NCBI GenBank assembly: GCA_903876615.1
Contig: CAIRAS010000419.1
Location: 1-5,285 of the forward strand
Direction: 5' to 3'
DNA: 5,285 nt
Source of the DNA: an uncultured Holophagaceae bacterium
GTDB lineage: Bacteria; Acidobacteriota; Holophagae; Holophagales; Holophagaceae
Numbering within the stretch: position 1 is the first letter of the stretch; each line of letters opens with the position of its first letter. This document shows, piece by piece, positions 1 to 5,285 of the stretch. The position numbers were made by a program, and so were the translations under genes. The notes under the pieces are model-generated. The model saw only the letters and a program-made list of their open reading frames with translations. It was not told where the DNA came from and ran no database searches.

Positions 1-590
1 AGAACAAGTTCCTGACCTACGGCTCCTGGTGGGTGCGGCAGGCCATCTTCCACGCGCTCGCCGAGCACGGCAACAAGATCCGCCTGCCTCAGAAGGTGGC
101 GGGGCACCTGGTCCAGCTGAACCGCGCCACCCAGAAGCTGAGCCAGGCTCTTGGCCGCACCCCCATGCTGCAGGAGATCGCCGACGCCATCGGGCTGAGC
201 ATCGAAGAGGTCGAGCGGCTCCAGCTGCTCCAGCAGACCACCTCGACGGTGTCCACGGAGCAGGGCCTCGGGGACTCCGACCTCACCGTGGGTGACAGCC
301 TGGAGCAGGAGGTGGAGCCCTCCGCCATGCAGACGCTGGATCAGGAGGCCTTCCTCGACCAGATCGAAGAGAGCCTGAAGACCCTCACCGAGAAAGAGCG
401 CCGGATCATCGCGCTGCACTTCGGCCTCGGTGGCGAAGACCCGCTGACCCTCGAGCAGATCGGCAAGCAGTTCACGCCGCCCATCTCCCGGGAGCGGGTG
501 CGCCAGCTGGAGGAGCGCGCCTTGGCCCGCATCCGTGAGCGCCGACGCGAGGTGCTCGGCGGCTTCCTGCGCGGCGGAGATGGCGTATGA
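1..590 (+). CDS. Sigma-70 family RNA polymerase sigma factor (primary-like, group 1/2), C-terminal part; 5' end outside window
   Basis: The reading frame is open from base 3 and gives 195 residues before TGA at 588-590; the N-terminus (regions 1 to 2.3) lies left of the window. Seen: region 2.4 with TYGSWWVRQAI at residues 5-15, the promoter -10 recognition helix; an IRLP motif (26-29) leading into region 3; a region 3.2-type acidic linker (about 78-105); region 4.1 (about 119-145); and region 4.2 with LTLEQIGKQF (148-157) and SRERVRQLE (162-170), the -35 recognition helix-turn-helix. By family knowledge it directs core RNA polymerase to promoters. The WW and RERVRQ motifs and full region 3 place it with primary or RpoS-like sigmas rather than ECF factors. 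Oddity: the turn between the two helices reads TPPI (158-161), about two residues longer than the usual turn. It overlaps the next gene by ATGA. Whether it is the housekeeping or an alternative sigma cannot be told from this part. Confidence 0.95.
   Translation, partial: NKFLTYGSWWVRQAIFHALAEHGNKIRLPQKVAGHLVQLNRATQKLSQALGRTPMLQEIADAIGLSIEEVERLQLLQQTTSTVSTEQGLGDSDLTVGDSLEQEVEPSAMQTLDQEAFLDQIEESLKTLTEKERRIIALHFGLGGEDPLTLEQIGKQFTPPISRERVRQLEERALARIRERRREVLGGFLRGGDGV
576..579 (+). promoter_or_regulatory. Ribosome binding site (GGAG) for the DnaC-like gene
   Basis: GGAG lies inside the end of the sigma factor gene, seven bases before the ATG at 587. It supports that start, which overlaps the upstream TGA, and suggests the gene can be re-initiated by ribosomes finishing the sigma factor. 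Confidence 0.6.
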
Positions 591-1471
591 AGGGTCGCCC
601 CGATTGCCCCCGCTGCCAGGGGCAGGGCCTGGTCTTCGATCCGGATCCACTGAAGCCCGTGCTGGTCTGCGGCTGCACCGCGGACCTGGCCCCGGACGCC
701 GAGACCCTGGGCCTGCCCGCCCGCTACCGCGAGGCGGACTTCACCCACTTCTGGAAGTGGTGGAACAACGTCCAGGCAAGCACCGCCCGGACCCTGCTCA
801 ACCGCGTGGGCGAGCTGGAAGACCTGCTGGCCCGCCCCCCGGAGGAAGTGGGGGAGCTCGAGGGCCGGGATGACCTTGCGAAGCTGCTCACGGCCCTCCG
901 CAAGCGCCCTGAGCACGGCATCCGCCCTGCGGGCGCCGAGAGCCTGTCCCAGTGGGCCACGGCCGGCAAGCACCGGTTTCGGCACGGCTGGGAGCTCTGG
1001 TGGATCCACGGTCCCGCCCAGAGTGGCCGCAGCACCCTGGCCGCGGCGGCGCTGCGGGCCTGGACCGAACGCACCGGTCGGGGCGGGCGCTTTGTGTCCG
1101 TGCGCACCCTGAGCCAGGCCATCAAGGATTCCTACTACGACGTGCGTAGCTTCCAGAACCAGTCCTTCCAGAGCGTCCGCGACCTCGTCGAGCCCCTTCA
1201 GGAGCCGGCCCTCCTGGTCCTGGATGACTGGGACCGCATGGACTCGGACCTCCGCGTCGCCGCGGCCCTGGCCCAGCTGCTGGACCACCGCTACAGCGCC
1301 GAGCTGCCCACCATCCTCACGGCCGCCGGACCACCCGAGGCCATGGACCGCCGGGAGAACCATCCGCTGGCGCGCCTCGATGACAGCAGCCTGCTGGAGC
1401 GCCTGCGGGGCGCGGAGCGGGTGGAGATGGTGCCGGCGCTGAAGCCCTGGTTCGACCGCGTCGAGCGATGA
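587..1471 (+). CDS. DnaC/IstB-like AAA+ ATPase (putative helicase-loader type) with N-terminal zinc-binding motif and variant Walker A
   Basis: A 294-residue protein. Residues 7-30 hold C7-x2-C10 and C28-x-C30, a likely zinc site as in DnaC/DnaI-type N-termini. LPARYREADFTHF (43-55) matches the segment that follows this site in such proteins. The AAA+ core follows: Walker A GPAQSGRST (142-150), where Arg148 replaces the usual Lys; Walker B LLVLDDWD (209-216) with Asp213-Asp214; a sensor-1 strand PTILTAA (241-247) lacking the usual Asn; and LLERLRGA (269-276), fitting an arginine-finger helix (Arg272). Family role: ATP-dependent loading of the replicative helicase on single-stranded DNA, or transposase helper in IstB. 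No transposase is adjacent, so a loader-like role is the better inference. About 55 residues (62-116) of predicted helix separate the N-terminal motif from the ATPase core, longer than usual. The ATG overlaps the sigma stop and the stop overlaps the exporter start. The Arg148 change could weaken ATP hydrolysis. Confidence 0.85.
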   Translation: MKGRPDCPRCQGQGLVFDPDPLKPVLVCGCTADLAPDAETLGLPARYREADFTHFWKWWNNVQASTARTLLNRVGELEDLLARPPEEVGELEGRDDLAKLLTALRKRPEHGIRPAGAESLSQWATAGKHRFRHGWELWWIHGPAQSGRSTLAAAALRAWTERTGRGGRFVSVRTLSQAIKDSYYDVRSFQNQSFQSVRDLVEPLQEPALLVLDDWDRMDSDLRVAAALAQLLDHRYSAELPTILTAAGPPEAMDRRENHPLARLDDSSLLERLRGAERVEMVPALKPWFDRVER

Positions 1472-4017
1472 GAGCCCTGCTCGCCGCGCTGCTCCGCCTT
1501 CATCTCACCCGCTCCAGGGGGCTCTGGTTCCTGGGGATCGGCCTGACGCTGATGCTGGGCTGGGGCACCCTGCGCGTGGAGCGCGCCCTGGACCTCATGA
1601 GCCTGCTGCCTGCGGATCACCCGGCCGTGCGGGCCAACCTGGAGGCCGGCGTCGGTCAGCAGGAGTTGCTCTGGCTCGTGGCCGAAGGCGGCGACACCGA
1701 CCTGGAGGCCCGGCGCGCCTGGGCCGAGGGCCTGGTCGATCGGCTCCTCACGGAAGGGAACCTGCCCCTGAATGGTCTGGCCGCCGAAGGTCGCCTGACC
1801 GAGCCTGTGCCCGTCCCGGGGCCCGGCGGCCTGAGTCCCTGGCCGGCGCTGCTCGCGGTGGGCGCCATCGCCGAGGGCGATGCGGCCGTGGGTCGGCTCA
1901 CCACTGAGACCCTCTACACCCTGGCTCCGGCCTGGCTGGGCAACCGCCTCGAGCCACTCCGGGATCCCGCAGCGCTGCGCCTCCGCCTGCAGGCCACCGC
2001 CAAGGCCCTGGCCTCGCCTGAACCCCTGCACGCAGCCCTGGCCCGGCTCGACCCGCTGGGTCTCCGCGACCTGGCGCCCCAGGATGGGGAGGGCATGGCC
2101 AAGGCCACGGCCCTGGGCCGGGCGTTCACCTTGCGGGTCCGCACGGGTTACTTCGAGACCAAGGACGGCCGCTTCGTGCTGCTGCCGCTGGTGGCCGGGT
2201 TCCCAGCCTCGGACGCCAAGGCCACCACCCGGGCCATGGCCTGGCTGGGCCACGGCGCGGTCGGTCCCCTGCCGCCGAGTGCCAGCCTCCGGGAGGTCGA
2301 GGCCGCGCTCGCCCCCACGGGAGACCGGGCCTTCCCGCTGCAGGTCACCGGGGCTCACGCCATCACGGCCTGGGAGTCCCACCGCCTCACGGTGGAGGTG
2401 CTGCTCAGCCTCGGCTTCAGCTTCGTCCTCATCGGCCTGGTCTACTGGCTGGGCTTCCGGACCCTGGCGGGCTACGGCTTCGTCATGGTGCCGCTCCTGA
2501 TCGGCATGTTCTGGGCCCTGGGCCTCACCGGCTGGGTGCTGGGCCGGGTGAACCTCATGGCCGCCGGCTTCGGCGCGGTGCTGCTGGGCGTGGGCGATGA
2601 CGTGGGCATCCTGCTCTTCAGCCGCTACCGGGACGAGCGCCGGGCTGGCCAACCCAAGGAACAGGCGCTCCAGGCCGCCCTGCTCGGTACCGGCCCCGGC
2701 GTCGTGGCGGGTGCCTTGGCCACCGCCCTGGCCTTTCTGGCGCTGGCCTTCGCGCCCTTCCCGGGGATCCGGGACCTGGGCATCACCACGGGGCTGGGGC
2801 TGCTGGCCTGCCTCGTGGCCACCTTCCTGGTGCTGCCCGCATTGCTGCTGGGCCTGGATCACGGCACGGGCACCTTCGCCCCGGGGTCCGCCCAGGCGCC
2901 AGCACCGCGCCGCCGCTGGGCGCCCTGGGCGGCGCTCGCCGTGCTGGTCCTGGCCCTGATCGGAGCCCCGCGCACCCGCTGGGAAGAAGACCTGCGGCGC
3001 TTCCGGGCCCAGGGCAATCCGGCCCTGACCCTGCAGGAGCGCCTGACGAGGACCCTCGGGGCCAGCCTCCAGCCCCTGGCTCTGCAGATCCCCCTGGAGG
3101 ATGCTGACCGCCTGCCGGCCCGCTGGAACAAGCTGAGCCCGATCCTCCGCGAGGCCGGCCTCCCCGCGCCCGACTGGCAGAGCCTGGACCCCGAGCTGCG
3201 TCATGCGCTGGGCTCCGAGACCTGGCGGCGCCAGGTGCTCGAAGCAGCCGCCCGGGCGGGCCTGGACCCTGCGGCCCTGGAAGGGTCCCTCTCCGCCCTG
3301 GCCGCCGCCGCCGCGGACCCGGCCCAGCCGGTGCGCGCCCTGCAATCACTGCTGCCCCGGAGCACGCCGCCCGAGGTCCGCCACCCCTGGAACCTGTGGG
3401 ACGGCTTCCGGCGGGGCCGGAAGCTCGCGCCCCTGGACCCGGCCCTGATCGTTCCGCTGCGACTGGACGAGGCCACCCTGGCGCGCCTGACCCCCCAGGT
3501 AGAAGCCGCCGGAGGGCGCTTCGTCGGCACCCAGCCGCTCTTCCGCGTGGTGAAGGGTATCGCCAAGGATGCCGTGCAGCAGGCGGTGCTGCTGGCCCTG
3601 GCCGGGATCTTTGCGATCATCGCCTTCTTCGGCCGTAGCCTCCGGTTTGCACTCTTCGCGCTGGTGCCCCTGGTGGCCAGCCAGGCCGGGGTCCTCGGTG
3701 CCCTGGGCTGGGCCGGGGAGCCTCTCACCTTCCTGTCCCTCATGGCCATTCCCATTGCGCTGGGCGTGAGCGTGGACACCGCATTCAACCTGCTGCACCG
3801 CGCTCGGGGCGAGGCCGACGCGCCTCAGCGGGTGGCCCGGGTGAATGCCGTCTGCGCCGGCACCACCCTCGCGGGCTTCGGCGGCATGGTGTTCAGCGGC
3901 TACCGCGGCCTGCGGGGCCTCGGCCTGGCCTGCCTGGGCGGCGTGGCCCTCGCCCTCCTGCTCACCCAGTGGCTGCTGCCCGTGCTGCTCGAGAAGTGGC
4001 CCCTGGAGAAGAAATGA
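1468..4017 (+). CDS. MMPL/RND-superfamily membrane transporter (predicted exporter)
   Basis: An 849-residue inner-membrane protein with the duplicated RND plan. TM1 is at about 17-33, followed by an extracytoplasmic loop (34-309). TM2-TM6 lie at about 310-329, 334-358, 363-384, 410-429 and 436-462; TM7 at 484-500, a second loop (501-702), then TM8-TM12 at about 703-721, 725-748, 752-775, 794-811 and 817-842. TM4 carries GVGDDVGILLFSRYRDE (374-390) with Asp377-Asp378. TM10 carries GVSVDTAFNLLHRAR (766-780) with Asp770. These are the positions of the proton-relay acidic residues in RND/MMPL proteins. The family uses the proton gradient to move lipids or hydrophobic compounds; the substrate here is unknown. 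The size and loops resemble the predicted-exporter/HpnN-like branch, but no hopanoid gene is present to support HpnN. The ATG at 1468 overlaps the upstream stop (ATGA) and has only a weak GAG (1463-1465) before it, so translation probably depends on coupling. No membrane-fusion or outer-membrane partner is encoded nearby. Confidence 0.9.
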   Translation: MRALLAALLRLHLTRSRGLWFLGIGLTLMLGWGTLRVERALDLMSLLPADHPAVRANLEAGVGQQELLWLVAEGGDTDLEARRAWAEGLVDRLLTEGNLPLNGLAAEGRLTEPVPVPGPGGLSPWPALLAVGAIAEGDAAVGRLTTETLYTLAPAWLGNRLEPLRDPAALRLRLQATAKALASPEPLHAALARLDPLGLRDLAPQDGEGMAKATALGRAFTLRVRTGYFETKDGRFVLLPLVAGFPASDAKATTRAMAWLGHGAVGPLPPSASLREVEAALAPTGDRAFPLQVTGAHAITAWESHRLTVEVLLSLGFSFVLIGLVYWLGFRTLAGYGFVMVPLLIGMFWALGLTGWVLGRVNLMAAGFGAVLLGVGDDVGILLFSRYRDERRAGQPKEQALQAALLGTGPGVVAGALATALAFLALAFAPFPGIRDLGITTGLGLLACLVATFLVLPALLLGLDHGTGTFAPGSAQAPAPRRRWAPWAALAVLVLALIGAPRTRWEEDLRRFRAQGNPALTLQERLTRTLGASLQPLALQIPLEDADRLPARWNKLSPILREAGLPAPDWQSLDPELRHALGSETWRRQVLEAAARAGLDPAALEGSLSALAAAAADPAQPVRALQSLLPRSTPPEVRHPWNLWDGFRRGRKLAPLDPALIVPLRLDEATLARLTPQVEAAGGRFVGTQPLFRVVKGIAKDAVQQAVLLALAGIFAIIAFFGRSLRFALFALVPLVASQAGVLGALGWAGEPLTFLSLMAIPIALGVSVDTAFNLLHRARGEADAPQRVARVNAVCAGTTLAGFGGMVFSGYRGLRGLGLACLGGVALALLLTQWLLPVLLEKWPLEKK
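4005..4008 (+). promoter_or_regulatory. Ribosome binding site (GGAG) that decides the methyltransferase start
   Basis: GGAG sits five bases before ATG 4014. The same frame is open further upstream to an ATG at 3969, but that start has no comparable site, would add 15 residues unlike the family N-terminus, and would lie deep inside the transporter gene. ATG 4014 is therefore chosen. Confidence 0.7.
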
Positions 4018-5075
4018 ACCCCCTGAATGACATCCTCCAGGCCCGCCTCGCGGAGGGCCCCGTCCCCGCAGCGGACGTGATGGCCCTGGGCCTCTACCAC
4101 CCGGAGCACGGCTACTACCGGCGGGCGGAAGGCCCCTGGGGCTTCGAGGGCAAGGACTACTACACGGCTCTGGATCTGGGACCGCTGCTTGGGCAGACGC
4201 TGGCCGTGCGCCTGGAGGCGGCCTGGGAGCGCCTGGGCCGCCCGGCGAGTTTCACAGCCCTGGAGCCCGGTGCCGGACGGGGCTGGCTGGGCCGGGATGT
4301 GCTGAACGCCGTCTCGGGCCCCTTCGCCGAGGCCCTGGTTTACATCCACCGGGATGACAACCCCGCTGCCAGAGCCGCCGCCGAAGCTGCGCTGGCTCCT
4401 TTCCTGGCGGCAAATCGCGCGCGTTTTGCCGCCGAATCCGAAGTCCTGGAGCCGTTCGTAGGTGCGGTCTTCAGCAACGAGCTGTTTGACGCCCTGCCCG
4501 CCCAGCCCTGGCGCTGGGATGGCGCCCAGTGGACGCACGAGGTGCTGACCACTGCCGGCCCCGAGTGGCAGGCGGCAGCGCCCGGCGAGGCCGGGGCCTG
4601 GTTCGCGGCCCACACCGACGGGCTCGAGCTCCGGGACGGCAGCATCTGGTGCGAGGCCCTGCCCGGCGTGGTGCGCGAGCTGGCGGCACCCCTGGAGGCG
4701 GGCCTGTTCCTGGCTGTGGACTACGGCGAGGCCGCAGACCGGCTGCTGGCCAAGGGCGCGGATCTGCGGCGCTTCATGGCCCACAACGTGGACGGGAAGT
4801 GGCAAGAGAACCTGGGCGAAGCGGACCTGACAGCGGATGTCGACTTCACCCGCCTGGCCTCCCTGCTGGAGGGCCAGGGCCTGACGGAGCTCGCCCACGT
4901 GGAGCTCAGCCGCTGGATTCGGGCCCACGCCCCCCTGGACGAGTGGGGCGCCGGCTGGTTGGCCCTGCCCGCCCCCGAGCGCATGCGGCGCACGGAGAAC
5001 CTCCTGCAGCTCACCCTGCCCAACATGATGGGCAGCCGGTTCCGCGTGCTCGAGGGCTGGAAGGCCCAGGGCTGA
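4014..5075 (+). CDS. SAM-dependent methyltransferase, MidA/NDUFAF7 family (COG1565 type)
   Basis: A 353-residue soluble protein, the usual length for the family. Seen in order: an N-terminal segment with ALGLYHPEHGYY (24-35), characteristic of the family; KDYYTALDLGPLLG (47-60), matching the place where relatives read F-x-T-S-P-E-x-S; the SAM-binding glycine motif LEPGAGRG (83-90); SNELFDALP (154-162), the family signature; VDYG (235-238); and RRFMAHN (252-258) then DLTADVDF (271-278), the conserved C-terminal block. The mitochondrial member NDUFAF7 dimethylates an arginine of complex I subunit NDUFS2; bacterial roles are poorly defined, so the target here is unknown. The family core is clear, but the SPE segment (here ALD) and the acidic SAM-ribose position (Asp114/Asp115 in HRDDN, usually Glu) are divergent. 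Its ATG overlaps the transporter stop (ATGA), making it the last gene of the plus-strand run; no obvious terminator hairpin with a T-run follows. Confidence 0.88.
   Translation: MNPLNDILQARLAEGPVPAADVMALGLYHPEHGYYRRAEGPWGFEGKDYYTALDLGPLLGQTLAVRLEAAWERLGRPASFTALEPGAGRGWLGRDVLNAVSGPFAEALVYIHRDDNPAARAAAEAALAPFLAANRARFAAESEVLEPFVGAVFSNELFDALPAQPWRWDGAQWTHEVLTTAGPEWQAAAPGEAGAWFAAHTDGLELRDGSIWCEALPGVVRELAAPLEAGLFLAVDYGEAADRLLAKGADLRRFMAHNVDGKWQENLGEADLTADVDFTRLASLLEGQGLTELAHVELSRWIRAHAPLDEWGAGWLALPAPERMRRTENLLQLTLPNMMGSRFRVLEGWKAQG
4406..4433. repeat. Perfect 9-bp inverted repeat inside the methyltransferase gene
   Basis: GGCGGCAAA (4406-4414) and TTTGCCGCC (4425-4433) are exact reverse complements, separated by ten bases (TCGCGCGCGT) that could add two further pairs after one mismatch. 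There is no T-run after it. It encodes part of an Ala/Arg-rich helix (LAANRARFAAE), and in DNA this GC-rich a match of this length can arise by chance, so no function is assigned. Confidence 0.35.
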
Positions 5076-5107
5076 GCGGGCTCCAGGCGGTTGCGTGCTG
5101 CCTTGAG
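5076..5107. other. Convergent intergenic gap, no terminator seen
   Basis: The 32 bases between the methyltransferase stop and the stop of the minus-strand gene contain only a tiny palindrome (GAGC-GG-GCTC at 5074-5083, starting within the last codon) whose loop is too short to form a normal hairpin, and no T-tract on either strand. Transcription from both sides would have to end by a factor-dependent route, or inside the neighbouring genes. Confidence 0.5.
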
Positions 5108-5285
5108 TCAGGCCCCCAGAAGGGTCTGGAGCCGCTGCCAGGCCGTCTGGGCGTCCCGGGAGAGCGTGGGGACTTGGGCCTCGTCCGCAGGGGAGAGGTT
5201 CCAGCCAGTGAGCGTTGCCTGGGCCTCGCCAAGTGCCAGCAGGTCATGGAGGTCCCGAGTTCCGCCTGCCTCCAGCGGATCAATC
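5108..5285 (-). CDS. C-terminal fragment of an unrecognised protein; 5' end outside window
   Basis: Read on the minus strand from base 5284, one frame runs 58 codons to a TGA at 5110-5108. It begins IDPLEAGGTRDLHDLLALGE and ends WQRLQTLLGA. The composition is that of a real protein: balanced Leu/Ala/Asp/Glu/Thr, a plausible amphipathic C-terminal helix, and G/C-rich third positions. The competing minus-strand frame across the same bases is full of Arg, Pro, Ser and Trp and runs on into the methyltransferase gene, as out-of-frame reading of GC-rich DNA does. No start codon of this frame lies inside the window, so it is the tail of a longer gene that converges on the plus-strand run. I do not recognise the family and assign no function. 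Confidence 0.65.
   Translation of the reverse strand, partial: IDPLEAGGTRDLHDLLALGEAQATLTGWNLSPADEAQVPTLSRDAQTAWQRLQTLLGA

Noticed and set aside
341..1363. A 340-codon open frame on the minus strand antisense to the sigma factor and ATPase.
   Set aside because: It spans the junction of two well-supported plus-strand genes and shows no family motif.
587..1471. Reading the ATPase as an insertion-sequence helper (IstB).
   Set aside because: No IstA-like transposase, terminal inverted repeats or target-site duplication are visible, and the gene is embedded in a coupled run of non-mobile genes.
1291..3345. A 684-codon open frame on the minus strand antisense to the ATPase end and transporter.
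   Set aside because: The translation is dominated by Gly, Gln, Arg, Pro and Ala with no recognisable domain, while the plus strand encodes a clear 12-helix transporter. Long antisense frames are expected in DNA this GC-rich.
3969..4013. Upstream ATG giving the methyltransferase 15 extra residues.
   Set aside because: It lacks a ribosome binding site and lies inside the transporter gene; ATG 4014 has GGAG five bases upstream and forms the same ATGA overlap as the other junctions.
1468..4017. Naming the transporter HpnN (hopanoid transporter).
   Set aside because: The general architecture fits, but no hopanoid biosynthesis gene is in the window and the substrate cannot be read from the sequence.
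3900..4928. A 342-codon open frame on the minus strand antisense to the methyltransferase.
   Set aside because: Low-complexity composition typical of a shadow frame; the plus strand carries the MidA-family motifs throughout.
5050..5110. A rho-independent terminator between the convergent genes.
   Set aside because: Only short GC matches such as GAGC-GG-GCTC are present, with a loop too small and no T-run on either strand.
5011..5283. A 90-codon minus-strand frame at the right edge with a possible start.
   Set aside because: It is rich in Arg, Pro, Ser and Trp and overlaps the 3' end of the methyltransferase; the alternative frame ending at 5108 looks far more like a protein.

Overview
The window is a compact, very GC-rich stretch of bacterial chromosome with strong G/C preference at third codon positions. 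A 12-helix RND-type exporter with two large extracytoplasmic loops points to a diderm (Gram-negative) host. The overall look would fit Holophagae-type Acidobacteriota (Geothrix/Holophaga) or a myxobacterium. That placement is an impression from composition and protein style, not something the sequence proves.

Layout: bases 1-5075 are filled by four plus-strand genes with no intergenic space. They are (1) the C-terminal part of a sigma-70 family factor, cut by the left edge (regions 2.4 to 4.2 present); (2) a DnaC/IstB-like AAA+ ATPase with an N-terminal cysteine cluster and an altered Walker A motif; (3) an 849-residue MMPL/RND-superfamily membrane transporter; (4) a MidA/NDUFAF7-family SAM-dependent methyltransferase. 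Each of the three junctions is the same 4-base ATGA overlap of start and stop, so the genes look co-transcribed and translationally coupled. After a 32-base gap, the tail of a fifth gene (58 codons plus stop) lies on the minus strand, convergent with the others. It has no start codon inside the window and its product is not recognised.

How the genes work together is not obvious. A sigma factor, a helicase-loader-like ATPase, a lipid/hydrophobic-substrate-type exporter and a methyltransferase linked in most organisms to respiratory complex I assembly do not form a known pathway. I see no defence system, CRISPR array, mobile element, tRNA or rRNA. The points most worth a second look are the Lys-to-Arg Walker A change and the extra helical segment in the DnaC-like protein, the two-residue expansion in the sigma factor's -35 recognition helix-turn-helix, and the conserved-looking but unexplained four-gene coupling.
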